DNA of 54,411 bases from a bacterium (GTDB lineage: Bacteria > Bacteroidota > Bacteroidia > Bacteroidales > Bacteroidaceae), in the NCBI GenBank assembly GCA_004559785.1, contig SFXD01000002.1, positions 1 through 54,411 on the forward strand, given 5' to 3'. The notes beneath the pieces are model-generated. The model had not been told where the DNA came from. It was given only the letters and a program-made list of their open reading frames with translations, and ran no database searches. This document shows, one piece after another, positions 16,254 through 25,290 of the stretch. The position numbers were made by a program, and so were the translations under genes. The number at the start of each line of letters is the position of its first letter. Positions within the stretch are counted from its first letter, which is position 1.

Positions 16254-16871
16254 ATGAAGATATTTGGCATAGGAATGAACTACCTGGAGCACAATAAAGA
16301 GCTGCATGGTACGTTATTAGATATAGAGGAGCCAGTGGTTTTCACCAAGGCCGATTCATCGTTGCTCACTGGAGGCAAGCCCTTCTTCATCCCCGAGTAT
16401 ACCAAAAGATGCGAGTATGAGGCAGAGCTTGTGGTGCGCATCAACCACCTCGGGAGGAGCATTCCAAAGAGGTTCGCACACAGGTACTACGACGAGGTGA
16501 CGGTGGGCGTGGACTTTACGGCAAGGGACCTCCAGCAGCAATTGCGCGCAAAGGGCTTGCCCTGGGACATCTGCAAGGGATTTGATGGTAGCGCTGCCAT
16601 CGGGGAATGGTTGCCTAAGGAGAGCCTACCGGAAATACAGGACCTGCATTTCTCACTTCACGTCAACGGCAAGGAGGTACAGGGCGGATACACGGCTGAC
16701 ATGGTTTTCGGGGTCGACGACCTGATAAGCTACATCAGCAGGTTCTTTACGCTGAAGACTGGCGACATAATCTTCACAGGTACTCCGGCAGGCGTGGGGA
16801 CTGTAAGATTGGAGGATCATCTGACAGGCTTCCTCGAAGGAAGTAAAGTGTTGGAGTTTAACGTTAAATAA
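16254..16871 (+). CDS. Fumarylacetoacetate hydrolase (FAH) family protein
   Basis: A 205-residue member of the FAH family, hydrolases and decarboxylases of acylpyruvate-type compounds; fumarylpyruvate or acylpyruvate hydrolysis, or oxaloacetate decarboxylation, are the usual roles of this short form. Conserved elements are MKIFGIGMNY, the metal-binding YEAELVVRI (Glu pair), GVDFTARDLQ, AKGLPWDICKGFDGSA and the C-terminal GDIIFTGTPAGVG. The ATG is fixed by the family N-terminus. It lies 37 bases before porU on the same strand and may share its transcript, although no functional link to secretion is known. Confidence 0.9.
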   Translation: MKIFGIGMNYLEHNKELHGTLLDIEEPVVFTKADSSLLTGGKPFFIPEYTKRCEYEAELVVRINHLGRSIPKRFAHRYYDEVTVGVDFTARDLQQQLRAKGLPWDICKGFDGSAAIGEWLPKESLPEIQDLHFSLHVNGKEVQGGYTADMVFGVDDLISYISRFFTLKTGDIIFTGTPAGVGTVRLEDHLTGFLEGSKVLEFNVK

Positions 16872-16908
16872 GTAACAGATACGTACTGACATACATATAT
16901 ATACGACC

Positions 16909-19900
16909 ATGATGAAACGATTGATGACATACGCCATACTGTCACTAACCCTATCCGTCGTGACAAGCGCCGCCATGGACGATGGTGAACTGAACATAAC
17001 TAACATTGACTGGAACACGCTGAAGGTTGACTCCTTCCCACCAGTCTACATGGAGGTGGTGCCGCTGGAAACCGACTACACGGCGCACGACTACAGGGTG
17101 GAACTGGAATACCCGGAATACGTCGCCCTCACACCTTCCGAAGCAAGGATGGCGGAGAGATACGACAGCCTGATAGGCGAGAGCATAGAACCGGAGGCTT
17201 TCGTTGGCGTAGAGCGCAAGAGGGGGCTGCTCGACATCTCGTTCATACCCTTGATAAAGAGGGACGGCAAGTACATGAAACTGGCAAGCGCACAGATTTC
17301 CATCAAGCACACGCCCAAGCCAAGGAGGACGGAGACAAGGGCAAGCGCAGACGAAAGGTATGCGGCTCACTCCGTGCTGAAGGACGGAAGATGGGTAAAG
17401 ATAAGCATCACGCAAAACGGCATGTACCGCCTGACACGGAAGGCGTTGAAGAACATGGGGTTCTCCAACCCGCAGAACGTGCACCTGTACGGCTACGGAG
17501 GCCATCAGCAGAAGGAACTGATAACGGTAGGAAGCCACTACGACGACCTGGAGGAAGTACCTCTTTACTACAGCAGCGGCACGGATTCGTGGCTTTTCTG
17601 GGGAAACGGACTCGTATACTGGGACGGCGACACAAGGGTGCGCAATGCATTCGCCACATCTGCCTGCTACTTCCTGCGAGAGGAAAATTCGCCTTCGGCT
17701 ATAGGGACAATCGATAGCTACGACGGCACGGCAACAAAGTCGTTCGACTACTACCGCGAGCATATCCTGCACGAGAGCGAGGAATATGCCTGGTACCATG
17801 CAGGACGCACACTCGTGGAAGAATACAATTTCAAGAACGGCTCGAAGACCTTCAACCTCTCTACGCCAAACCCCGCATGCGACAGCATAGACCTTACCAT
17901 CGTATTCACGGCCAACTTTCCCCTGGAGACCCGAATGACGCCGTCCGTGAACGGCACGACGCTGCCGGGCATCACAATACCAAAGTCCGAGACTTCTTCT
18001 TACACGTACGCGGCTTCTTCCAAGAAGACATACGTGGTAAGGAACAACGGCGCGGCCACCACGGAATGGACCGTGAGGATACCCCAGACCCCCGGCGTGG
18101 ACTCAAGGCTCGACTACATAGCCATCAACTACTACAGGCGGCTGCAACCCAATAACGGGCAAGTGTCTTTCACAAGCCCATATACCATGCCATGCCAATT
18201 CGAAATCTCTGGTACGGGACTCGTCGTAATGCGCACAGGAATGCCTGGCGACCCGGCAGTCGTGGTGAACGGAAGCCAACTGAGCGGCAAGTACGTCGTG
18301 AAGGTCGAGGACCCTACCAGGCAATACGTGGCTTTCGACCCCAACCACGCCTTTCCCGAGCCCACGATTGTGGGTGACGTTCCCAACCAAAACCTGCATG
18401 CGACGGACAGCCTCGACATGGTGATAATCATCCCTGCCAACAACAAACTCCTGGCAGAGGCAAAGAGGCTGGCAGAGGCACACGTCCGATACGACAGCCT
18501 GAGGGTCGGGATAGTGAACGCGAGCCAACTTTACAACGAGTTCTCAAGTGGGACAAGGGATGCCACGGCGTACCGCAAATTCATGAAGATGCTTTACGAC
18601 CGCGCGGAAAGCATCGACTGCGCCCCGAAATACCTACTGCTCATGGGAGACTGCGCCTGGGACAACAGGATGGCATCGAGCCAATGGCGAAGCAAGTCGC
18701 CTGACGACTACCTGCTGTGCTACCCCAGCGAGGAGAGTTTCAGCGACACCAAAAGCTACTGCATGGAGGACTACTTCGGACTGATGGATGACGGCGAGGG
18801 TGGCAACCTGCTCAGGGACAAGTCCGACCTGGGCATAGGACGCTTTCCCGTCACCAATGCCACCGACGCAAAGACTATGGTTGACAAGTCGATTGCTTAC
18901 ATCAGCAAGGAAAATGCCGGACAATGGAAAAACCTCGTATATTTCATGGGAGACGACGGCGACGAGAACGGACACATGAAATATGCCAACGAGGTAGCGG
19001 AAAAGGTCAAGTCAAACAATCCCGAAATGGAGGTCCACAAGATTATGTGGGACACCTTCACGCGAGTCGGCTCGGCAAAGAGCAACACTTATCCGGAGGC
19101 TACGGCATTGATAAAGAAACTAATGGACTCGGGGGCAATGGTGATGAACTACACCGGGCACTCCTACGCATACGGTCTGAGCCACGAGTACGTCATCCTG
19201 CTCGAGGATTTCAAGCAAGCCAAGGGTACACGCCTGCCTCTATGGGTAACGTGCTCCTGCGATGCCATGTCATTCGACGGGCAAACGGAGAACATGGGCG
19301 AGGGTGCCGTGCTGAACCCCAACGGAGGAGCGGTGGCTTTCTATGGTACGGCACGCACCGTATATGCAAGCCAGAACATGTACATGAACACATATTTCAT
19401 GCAATACCTGTTCGGCAAGAGCAATGGCAGGCGCAACCGCTTGGGAGATGCCATCCGGCTGGCAAAAAGCAGCATCATCTCGAGCGGAAAGGAAGCCGGC
19501 TACAAGGAGAACAAACTGCAATATGCGCTGCTGGGAGACCCTGCCCTGGTGATTGGAGCACCCGAGTACAGGGTAAGGCTCGACAGCATAGACGGCACCA
19601 AGGTTACAAACTACGCCTATACAAGGCTGAAGGCAGGGCAGAAGGTGAGGATCTCGGGTCACGTCGAGGACGGTAGCGGCAACGAGGCAACCTCATACGA
19701 CGGCATAGTCTCGGTCAGGCTTTTCGACAGCGAGGAGAACATTGTATGCAAGAACAACGACGGTGCCACTGTCCCGTTTGAGTTCGCCGACCGCGAGAAC
19801 CTGCTCTACGACTCGCAGGACAGCGTCTCCGGCGGACGGTTCGGAATGGAATTCGTCATTCCCATAGACATCAACTACAGCGACAAGACAGGAAGATTTG

Positions 19901-20658
19901 TCTTCTATGCCATAGACAACGGACACACGACGGAAGCCAACGGGTATAGCGAGAGAATCACCCTTGGCGGCATAGCGGAAGACCTCGGCTACGACCAGGA
20001 AGGACCAGACATATTCGCATACCTGAACGACGAGGGATTCAAGGACGGAGACGTCGTCAACAGCACGCCATACTTCGTGGCACGCATCGCGGACGAGAGC
20101 GGAGTCAACTCCAGCGGAAACGGCATAGGACACGACCTTACGCTTTGCGTGGACGGCAGGGCAGACATGACCTACGTGGTCAACGACTACTACGTGAGGG
20201 ATTTTGGCGATTTCACGAAAGGAACCCTCGCATACACGATTCCACGCTTGGAAGAGGGTCCCCATAGTGCTACAATCAGGGCATGGGACGTTCTCAACCA
20301 CACTAATACCAGGACGATAAACTTCGTCGTAGACCCAGCAATCAAGCCCAGCATACTCAGACTAACGGCGAGCAACAACCCGGCAACGGAGTCCACCACG
20401 TTCCTCGTCAGCTACGACATGCCTGGCAGCGAATGCACATTCACCATAGAGGTGTTCAACTTCATGGGCAGGTTGGTCTGGAGCAAGACGGAGACTGCAA
20501 GTTCGGAGCAGAGCCTCTATTCCCTGCCATGGAACCTCACCAACGGCAATGGGGCAAAACTCGGTTCCGGACTTTACCTGTACCGTTGCACCATGCACAG
20601 CGGAGAGAGCAAGAAGGTGTCTGAAACACAAAAATTGATTATCCTGAACAATAAATAA
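16909..20658 (+). CDS. porU: Type IX secretion system sortase PorU
   Basis: A 1249-residue gingipain-type (C25) cysteine protease that removes the C-terminal signal of type IX cargo at the outer surface and attaches the cargo to lipopolysaccharide. It has an N-terminal signal peptide (MMKRLMTYAILSL...SAAM) and a C25 domain around 490-880. The likely catalytic pair is H751 (TGHSYAYG) and C784 (VTCSCDAMSFD); their 33-residue separation equals that of the known pair in Porphyromonas PorU. Immunoglobulin-like regions follow, and the last 80 residues form a type A C-terminal domain (VFNFMGRLVWS...GSGLYLYRC). porV follows 27 bases later. Confidence 0.95.
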   Translation: MMKRLMTYAILSLTLSVVTSAAMDDGELNITNIDWNTLKVDSFPPVYMEVVPLETDYTAHDYRVELEYPEYVALTPSEARMAERYDSLIGESIEPEAFVGVERKRGLLDISFIPLIKRDGKYMKLASAQISIKHTPKPRRTETRASADERYAAHSVLKDGRWVKISITQNGMYRLTRKALKNMGFSNPQNVHLYGYGGHQQKELITVGSHYDDLEEVPLYYSSGTDSWLFWGNGLVYWDGDTRVRNAFATSACYFLREENSPSAIGTIDSYDGTATKSFDYYREHILHESEEYAWYHAGRTLVEEYNFKNGSKTFNLSTPNPACDSIDLTIVFTANFPLETRMTPSVNGTTLPGITIPKSETSSYTYAASSKKTYVVRNNGAATTEWTVRIPQTPGVDSRLDYIAINYYRRLQPNNGQVSFTSPYTMPCQFEISGTGLVVMRTGMPGDPAVVVNGSQLSGKYVVKVEDPTRQYVAFDPNHAFPEPTIVGDVPNQNLHATDSLDMVIIIPANNKLLAEAKRLAEAHVRYDSLRVGIVNASQLYNEFSSGTRDATAYRKFMKMLYDRAESIDCAPKYLLLMGDCAWDNRMASSQWRSKSPDDYLLCYPSEESFSDTKSYCMEDYFGLMDDGEGGNLLRDKSDLGIGRFPVTNATDAKTMVDKSIAYISKENAGQWKNLVYFMGDDGDENGHMKYANEVAEKVKSNNPEMEVHKIMWDTFTRVGSAKSNTYPEATALIKKLMDSGAMVMNYTGHSYAYGLSHEYVILLEDFKQAKGTRLPLWVTCSCDAMSFDGQTENMGEGAVLNPNGGAVAFYGTARTVYASQNMYMNTYFMQYLFGKSNGRRNRLGDAIRLAKSSIISSGKEAGYKENKLQYALLGDPALVIGAPEYRVRLDSIDGTKVTNYAYTRLKAGQKVRISGHVEDGSGNEATSYDGIVSVRLFDSEENIVCKNNDGATVPFEFADRENLLYDSQDSVSGGRFGMEFVIPIDINYSDKTGRFVFYAIDNGHTTEANGYSERITLGGIAEDLGYDQEGPDIFAYLNDEGFKDGDVVNSTPYFVARIADESGVNSSGNGIGHDLTLCVDGRADMTYVVNDYYVRDFGDFTKGTLAYTIPRLEEGPHSATIRAWDVLNHTNTRTINFVVDPAIKPSILRLTASNNPATESTTFLVSYDMPGSECTFTIEVFNFMGRLVWSKTETASSEQSLYSLPWNLTNGNGAKLGSGLYLYRCTMHSGESKKVSETQKLIILNNK

Positions 20659-20685
20659 CGCAATTTCGCAGTTATATATAATAGT

Positions 20686-21864
20686 ATGCAGACAAGATTA
20701 TTCAGACAGATAGCATTAGCAGCGGCAATCCCTGCCGCCATGGCAGTGACAAGAGCACAGGACAAGCAGAACATGTTCAATCCCGTGAACACCAGCGTAA
20801 CCTCCCTTGCCATTGCACCTGATGCAAGGGCCGGAGCCATGGGAGACGTGGGAGCAGCCACCGAGGCTGACGTAAACTCGCAGTACTGGAACCCTGCCAA
20901 ATACCCATTCAACATAGCAAGGGCAGGACTTGGCGTGAGCTACACCCCATGGTTGCGCAAACTGGTGAATGACATCAACCTTGCCAACCTGACGGGTTTC
21001 TACCGCATCGGAGACTATTCCGCCGTACAGGCATCCCTGCGCTTCTTCAGCCTCGGGGACGTGTACATAAGCGGAATGGACGACATGACGGTCAATCCAT
21101 ACGAATTTGCCTTCGACGTGGGCTATAGCCGGATGCTGAGCGAGTGCTTCTCGATGGCAGTGAACATGAGGTTCATATATTCGGACATCAAATACGACTA
21201 TACGGCCGAAAGCAGCGCCGGAAAGGCCTTTGCAGCCGACATCGCCATGTATCGCCTTGGCTACTTCATGATGGGCAACAGGGAATGCAGCTTCGCATGG
21301 GGTATCAACATCAGCAACATAGGTAGCAAGATTTCCTTTGGAGGTGACGACAACTCGGAGTTCATCCCCACTAACCTCCGACTCGGCATCAACCTCACAG
21401 TTCCCTTCAACGAGTACAACAAGTTCAGCATCGCAGCAGACGCAAACAAACTGCTCGTACCCACCTACCCCAAGCAGGAAGAGGACGAGAGCGACAACGA
21501 CTATACCGACCGCGTCCAGAAGGACTACTACGACATCTCGCCCATTGCAGGAATATTCAAGAGTTTCGGCGATGCTCCCAATGGATTCAAGGAGGAAATG
21601 GAGGAAATACAATGGAGCGTCGGGTGCGAGTATACGTACAACGACCGCTTCATGCTGCGCGGAGGCTACCACCACGAAGCCGCCAACAAGGGCAACCGGA
21701 AATACTTCACGGTAGGAGCGGGCTTCCACATGAGTGTGTTCACCATAGACGCAGGCTATGTCTTTAGCACGAGCAGCACCAACCCCTTGGACCAGACCAT
21801 GCGCTTCTCGCTCGGCTTCGACCTCGACGGACTGAAGGATCTCTTCGGAAGGCGCAGGAGGTGA
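20686..21864 (+). CDS. porV: Type IX secretion system outer-membrane shuttle protein PorV
   Basis: A 392-residue outer-membrane beta-barrel of the FadL-like PorV/PorQ group. It collects cargo from the translocon and presents it to PorU for cleavage and attachment. There is a signal peptide (MQTRLFRQIALAAAIPAAMAVTRAQ), then NTSVTSLAIAPDARAGAMGDVGAATE, the family hallmark near residue 40, followed by alternating barrel strands with aromatic ends and a C-terminal strand. It forms an operon with porU and ends in a terminator at 21868. Other system genes (porK-N, sov) are not in the window. Confidence 0.95.
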   Translation: MQTRLFRQIALAAAIPAAMAVTRAQDKQNMFNPVNTSVTSLAIAPDARAGAMGDVGAATEADVNSQYWNPAKYPFNIARAGLGVSYTPWLRKLVNDINLANLTGFYRIGDYSAVQASLRFFSLGDVYISGMDDMTVNPYEFAFDVGYSRMLSECFSMAVNMRFIYSDIKYDYTAESSAGKAFAADIAMYRLGYFMMGNRECSFAWGINISNIGSKISFGGDDNSEFIPTNLRLGINLTVPFNEYNKFSIAADANKLLVPTYPKQEEDESDNDYTDRVQKDYYDISPIAGIFKSFGDAPNGFKEEMEEIQWSVGCEYTYNDRFMLRGGYHHEAANKGNRKYFTVGAGFHMSVFTIDAGYVFSTSSTNPLDQTMRFSLGFDLDGLKDLFGRRRR

Positions 21865-21867
21865 AAC

Positions 21868-21892
21868 GAGAGGGGGATTTCCCCTCTCTTTG
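21868..21892 (+). terminator. porU-porV operon terminator
   Basis: A perfect eight-pair GAGAGGGG/CCCCTCTC stem (21868-21875 with 21881-21888) starts 3 bases after the porV stop and is followed by TTT. It faces the convergent ispF gene. Confidence 0.7.
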
Positions 21893-21941
21893 GCACGCCC
21901 CCCTTCGAGCCGGCAAAAGGACGGACGGAGGGGCACAGCCG

Positions 21942-22427
21942 TCACGGCTGCTCACGGCAGATCAGCACCGTGGCATAGGCGGAGATGCCTTCTTCGCGCC
22001 CGGTGAACCCGAGCCTCTCCGTAGTGGTAGCCTTGATGCTGACGTCGTCCGCGTCGATACCCATCACGGAGGCGAGGCATTCCTGCATGGCTGGTATTTG
22101 GGCCTTCAGCCTGGGACGCTCCGCGCACACGGTGGCATCGACGTTACCCACCCTGTAGCCCTTGCCGCCTATCAGCGCGACGGTCCTTGCCAGCAAGACC
22201 TTGCTGTCCACGCCGTGAAATTCTTCGCTGTTGTCGGGGAAGTGGTAGCCGATGTCCCTCATGTTGGCGGCTCCCAGCAAGGCATCGCAGACGGCATGTA
22301 TCAAGACGTCCGCGTCGCTGTGCCCCTCGAGCCCGTGGGTGTGTGCTATCCTGATCCCGCCGAGCCAGAGCTCGCGTCCCGTCACCAATTGGTGTACGTC
22401 GTATCCGAATCCTACCCTAATCTTCAT
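21942..22427 (-). CDS. ispF: 2-C-methyl-D-erythritol 2,4-cyclodiphosphate synthase
   Basis: Fifth step of the MEP isoprenoid pathway. The 161-residue protein begins MKIRVGFGYDVHQL, giving the metal-binding Asp and His of DVH, and continues with LGGIRIAHTHGLEGHSDADV, DALLGAANMRDIG and the AERPRLKAQIPAM motif. The start at 22427 overlaps the end of nadD by 11 bases. dxr, the second pathway enzyme, is at 27878-29047. It is the last gene of the yicC-gmk-nadD-ispF operon. Confidence 0.95.
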   Translation of the reverse strand: MKIRVGFGYDVHQLVTGRELWLGGIRIAHTHGLEGHSDADVLIHAVCDALLGAANMRDIGYHFPDNSEEFHGVDSKVLLARTVALIGGKGYRVGNVDATVCAERPRLKAQIPAMQECLASVMGIDADDVSIKATTTERLGFTGREEGISAYATVLICREQP

Positions 22428-23067
22428 GTGTGTGTATGTGTGTTGGTTGGTAATTTCTTTTCTTCTGACATGCGTCCTGTATTTTTTTGCCGATCCCATA
22501 GTAGCCGTTTTCCACGATGCTTTGCCATACGCCTTGCGGCAGTCCCTGGCCATGGTAGTCCGGTGACTGCATCCTGACCCTCAGATCCGTAGCGGATATG
22601 TCCATCAGGGGCGTGCATACGGCCTGCACGGCATCCGGCAGGTCGCGAAGGACGCAGCCGGGGCGTGGGAGGACGAGGATGCGGTGGTGGGCCAGTATAT
22701 CGTCATGACGGTACCACCGGTGGAAACGCTCCCAGTTGTCGGCACCGACGACAAGGACGAACTCCCTGTCCCGGAAGTCGCGGCGCAGGCATTCCAGCGT
22801 ATGCGCCATGTACGACGGGCGGGGCAGGCGGAACTCGTAGTCGCTTACATACAGCCCCCCTACGCAGGATGCGCCAATCCTGGCCAGGGCAAGGCGTGCC
22901 TCGCCGTCGAGGAGGTCGCAGTCGGCCTTCAGGGGGTTCTGCGGCGAGACCATCAGCCACATCTCGTCGACGAGTCCGCTGTCGAGCAGGTGCTTGGCAA
23001 GCGTAGTGTGGCCTATGTGTATGGGGTTGAACGACCCGCCGTAGACGCCTGTCACCTTCCGGCTCAT
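22417..23067 (-). CDS. nadD: Nicotinate-nucleotide adenylyltransferase
   Basis: Adenylates nicotinic acid mononucleotide on the way to NAD. The 216-residue protein has the nucleotidyltransferase motif YGGSFNPIHIGHT (9-21) and the C-terminal ISATDLRVRM, corresponding to the ISSTxIR motif. The tail after about residue 195 (KKIQDACQKKRNYQPTHIHT) is longer than usual and His/Lys-rich; its last codons overlap the ispF start. The start makes an ATGA overlap with the gmk stop. Confidence 0.95.
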   Translation of the reverse strand: MSRKVTGVYGGSFNPIHIGHTTLAKHLLDSGLVDEMWLMVSPQNPLKADCDLLDGEARLALARIGASCVGGLYVSDYEFRLPRPSYMAHTLECLRRDFRDREFVLVVGADNWERFHRWYRHDDILAHHRILVLPRPGCVLRDLPDAVQAVCTPLMDISATDLRVRMQSPDYHGQGLPQGVWQSIVENGYYGIGKKIQDACQKKRNYQPTHIHTHED

Positions 23068-23639
23068 ACGTCGAGGAAAGCCTTCAGCAGGCGGACTGCC
23101 TCTGCCTTGGCATCGTCGAGGTTGTCGTTTACCAGGACGTGGTCGAAACGAGGGGCGAAGGCCATCTCCTGCTCTGCCTTTGCGAGCCTCTGCTCTATCT
23201 TGTCCATGGAGTCCGTACCGCGCGAGACGAGCCTCCTGCGCAGTTCCCCGACCGAGGGAGGCTGGATGAAGACGCTTAGCGCATTGCCGCCATAGTAGTC
23301 CTTGATGTTGCAGCCTCCTGCCACGTCGACGTCGAATACTACGTTGCGCGACATTTCCAGCTGCGACTCCACTTGCGACTTGAGGGTGCCGTAGAGGCTG
23401 CCGTCGTAGACCTCCTCGTATTCAAGGAACTCATCGTTTGCTATCCTGTTGCGGAACTCCCGGGCGGAGATGAAGAAATAGTCTACGCCGTCGCGCTCGG
23501 CTCCCCGTGGAGGGCGGCTCGTGGCACTCACGCTGAAGGCGAGGCGAAACTCGGGATGCTCCTCCATCAGATACTTCACGATAGTACTCTTGCCGCTGCC
23601 CGACGGGGCACTGAATATGATACACTTACCTTTCATCAC
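23064..23639 (-). CDS. gmk: Guanylate kinase
   Basis: Phosphorylates GMP to GDP. The 191-residue protein shows the P-loop SAPSGSGKST (9-18), the GMP-binding SATSRPPRGAERDGVDYFF, and EEVYDGSLYGT. It overlaps both neighbours by ATGA (yicC before it, nadD after it), so all three are translationally coupled. The yicC-gmk pairing is widespread in bacteria. Either of the two leading ATG codons could start translation. Confidence 0.96.
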   Translation of the reverse strand: MMKGKCIIFSAPSGSGKSTIVKYLMEEHPEFRLAFSVSATSRPPRGAERDGVDYFFISAREFRNRIANDEFLEYEEVYDGSLYGTLKSQVESQLEMSRNVVFDVDVAGGCNIKDYYGGNALSVFIQPPSVGELRRRLVSRGTDSMDKIEQRLAKAEQEMAFAPRFDHVLVNDNLDDAKAEAVRLLKAFLDV

Positions 23640-24511
23640 AATACGTTCAAAACCTGTTCCTTTATCTGCTCCAGCTCGTCCTTCATCCTGACCACTATGT
23701 TCTGCATCTCGGCCTGGTTGCTCTTGCTGCCCGTGGTGTTTATCTCACGCCCCATTTCCTGTGCTATGAAGCCCAGTTTCTTTCCCTGCCCGTGTCCGTC
23801 CTGCATGGTGGTGCGGAAATATTGCAGGTGGTTAGCAAGCCGCTGCTTTTCCTCGCTGATGTCGAGTTTATCGATGTAGAATATCATCTCCTGTTCGAGC
23901 CTGCCAGGGTCGTACTCTACGTTAGGTATGCCCTTCAGCCCGTCCAACAGCCGTTGGCGGATTTTCTCGGTGCGCTGTGCCTCGAAAGGCCCTATCTCGT
24001 CCATCAGGCGTGCAATGTTGTCCAACTTCTCCTCGAACTTGGCTTGCAAGGCCCTGCCCTCCTGCTTACGGAACTCCACCAGCCGGGACAGTGCCTGCCC
24101 AACTACGCCAAGCGCGACGCTCCATTCCTCGTCGGACAGCTCCTGCGCCTCGTTCCTCGTAATCACGTCGGGCATGCGCATCAGCACCGGCCACCAGTCC
24201 TGTGGCTCGGGGATGGAATTCCTGGCAGCCATGTCTCGCAATTGGGCATGGTATGCCATGACCTTCTCTTCGTTGACGGCGGATTCCTCCGTCGTGCCCG
24301 TCTGTTCGTACCACAGGCAGAAGTCCACCTTGCCACGTTCCAATTGCCGGGAAATCAGTTGGCGAACTTCCATTTCCTTCTCCCTGTATATGTTTTGCAT
24401 CCTGGTGGAGAGGTCGAGAGCCTTGCTATTCAGCGACTTTACCTCTGCCGTAATTTTCTTGCCCCGGTACTCGGCAGATGCCTTGCCGTACCCTGTCATT
24501 GACTGAATCAT
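23636..24511 (-). CDS. YicC/YloC family endoribonuclease
   Basis: A 291-residue protein of the YicC/YloC family, members of which act as endoribonucleases and affect RNA turnover. The N-terminus MIQSMTGYGKA and the C-terminal DUF1732 domain ending EQEMIFYIDKLDISEE...GKKLGFIAQEMGREINTTGSKS are characteristic. The start at 24511 is chosen from this N-terminus over an ATG at 24526. It leads the operon with gmk, nadD and ispF, 22 bases after a TACTTTTG box. Confidence 0.93.
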   Translation of the reverse strand: MIQSMTGYGKASAEYRGKKITAEVKSLNSKALDLSTRMQNIYREKEMEVRQLISRQLERGKVDFCLWYEQTGTTEESAVNEEKVMAYHAQLRDMAARNSIPEPQDWWPVLMRMPDVITRNEAQELSDEEWSVALGVVGQALSRLVEFRKQEGRALQAKFEEKLDNIARLMDEIGPFEAQRTEKIRQRLLDGLKGIPNVEYDPGRLEQEMIFYIDKLDISEEKQRLANHLQYFRTTMQDGHGQGKKLGFIAQEMGREINTTGSKSNQAEMQNIVVRMKDELEQIKEQVLNVL

Positions 24512-24533
24512 GATTTTTAACAACAATTTTATG

Positions 24534-24571
24534 CAAAAGTACGGAAATTATGGGAGAAAATTGTAATTTTG
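24534..24571. promoter_or_regulatory. Divergent -7 boxes for yicC and tsaB
   Basis: TACTTTTG on the minus strand (24541-24534) precedes yicC by 22 bases, and TAATTTTG on the plus strand (24564-24571) precedes tsaB by 29 bases. Neither has an exact TTTG at -33. Confidence 0.5.
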
Positions 24572-24600
24572 CAGACAAAATTGAAGATATATTCACAAAA

Positions 24601-25290
24601 ATGCCTTGCATACTACATATAGAAACGAGTACCAAGACTTGCTCGGCGGCTCTCAGCCAAGACGGCCAAGTCGTTTACCATCAATCGGACACCACGTCCA
24701 ACGGCACGGACAACTGCGGCGTACTCGTCAGCGAAGCCTTGTCCTTTGCCGACAGCCACGCCATTCCGCTTGATGCCGTTGCCGTCAGCGAGGGCCCGGG
24801 CAGCTATACGGGTCTCAGGGTGGGCACCTCCACAGCCAAGGGCGTATGCTATGGCAGGAGGGTTCCGCTCATTTCGGTAAGCACCCTCAAGCTATTGTGC
24901 ACGCCGGTGCTGCTGCAGGACGACGGCTTGGAGGAAGGTGCCCTGCTGGTGCCCATGTCAGACGCCCGCAGGATGGAGGTGTATGCCGCCGTATACGACA
25001 GGGCTCTCAGGACGGTACGGGACGTACGCCCCGACATCGTAGGGCGCGACTCTTACGCCGAATACCTCGAACGCGGGCCCGTGTATTTCCTCGGCAACGG
25101 TGCCGAGAAGTGCAAACAGGTCATCTGCCACCCCAACGCACGTTTCATAGACGGCATTGTCCCGTCGGCAAGGTACATGTGCCCGTTGGCGGAGATGGAA
25201 TATGCAAGGAAGAACTTCAGGGACGTGGCTTACTTCGAACCCTTCTACCTGAAGGATTTCGTAGCCATAAAACCGAAAAAACTATTATAA
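24601..25290 (+). CDS. tsaB: tRNA threonylcarbamoyladenosine biosynthesis protein TsaB
   Basis: Scaffold partner of TsaD in making the t6A37 modification of ANN-decoding tRNAs. The 229-residue ASKHA-fold protein begins MPCILHIETSTKTCSAAL and has the conserved AVSEGPGSYTGLRVGTSTAKG (about 60-80). The start at 24601 is chosen because the family begins there; an ATG at 24550 would add 17 non-conserved residues. Its stop overlaps the next start by one base (TAATG). Confidence 0.95.
   Translation: MPCILHIETSTKTCSAALSQDGQVVYHQSDTTSNGTDNCGVLVSEALSFADSHAIPLDAVAVSEGPGSYTGLRVGTSTAKGVCYGRRVPLISVSTLKLLCTPVLLQDDGLEEGALLVPMSDARRMEVYAAVYDRALRTVRDVRPDIVGRDSYAEYLERGPVYFLGNGAEKCKQVICHPNARFIDGIVPSARYMCPLAEMEYARKNFRDVAYFEPFYLKDFVAIKPKKLL

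Noticed and set aside
24846..25289. Upstream extension of the DUF4290 frame
   Set aside because: It lies wholly within tsaB, is Arg-rich, and the family N-terminus begins at 25290.
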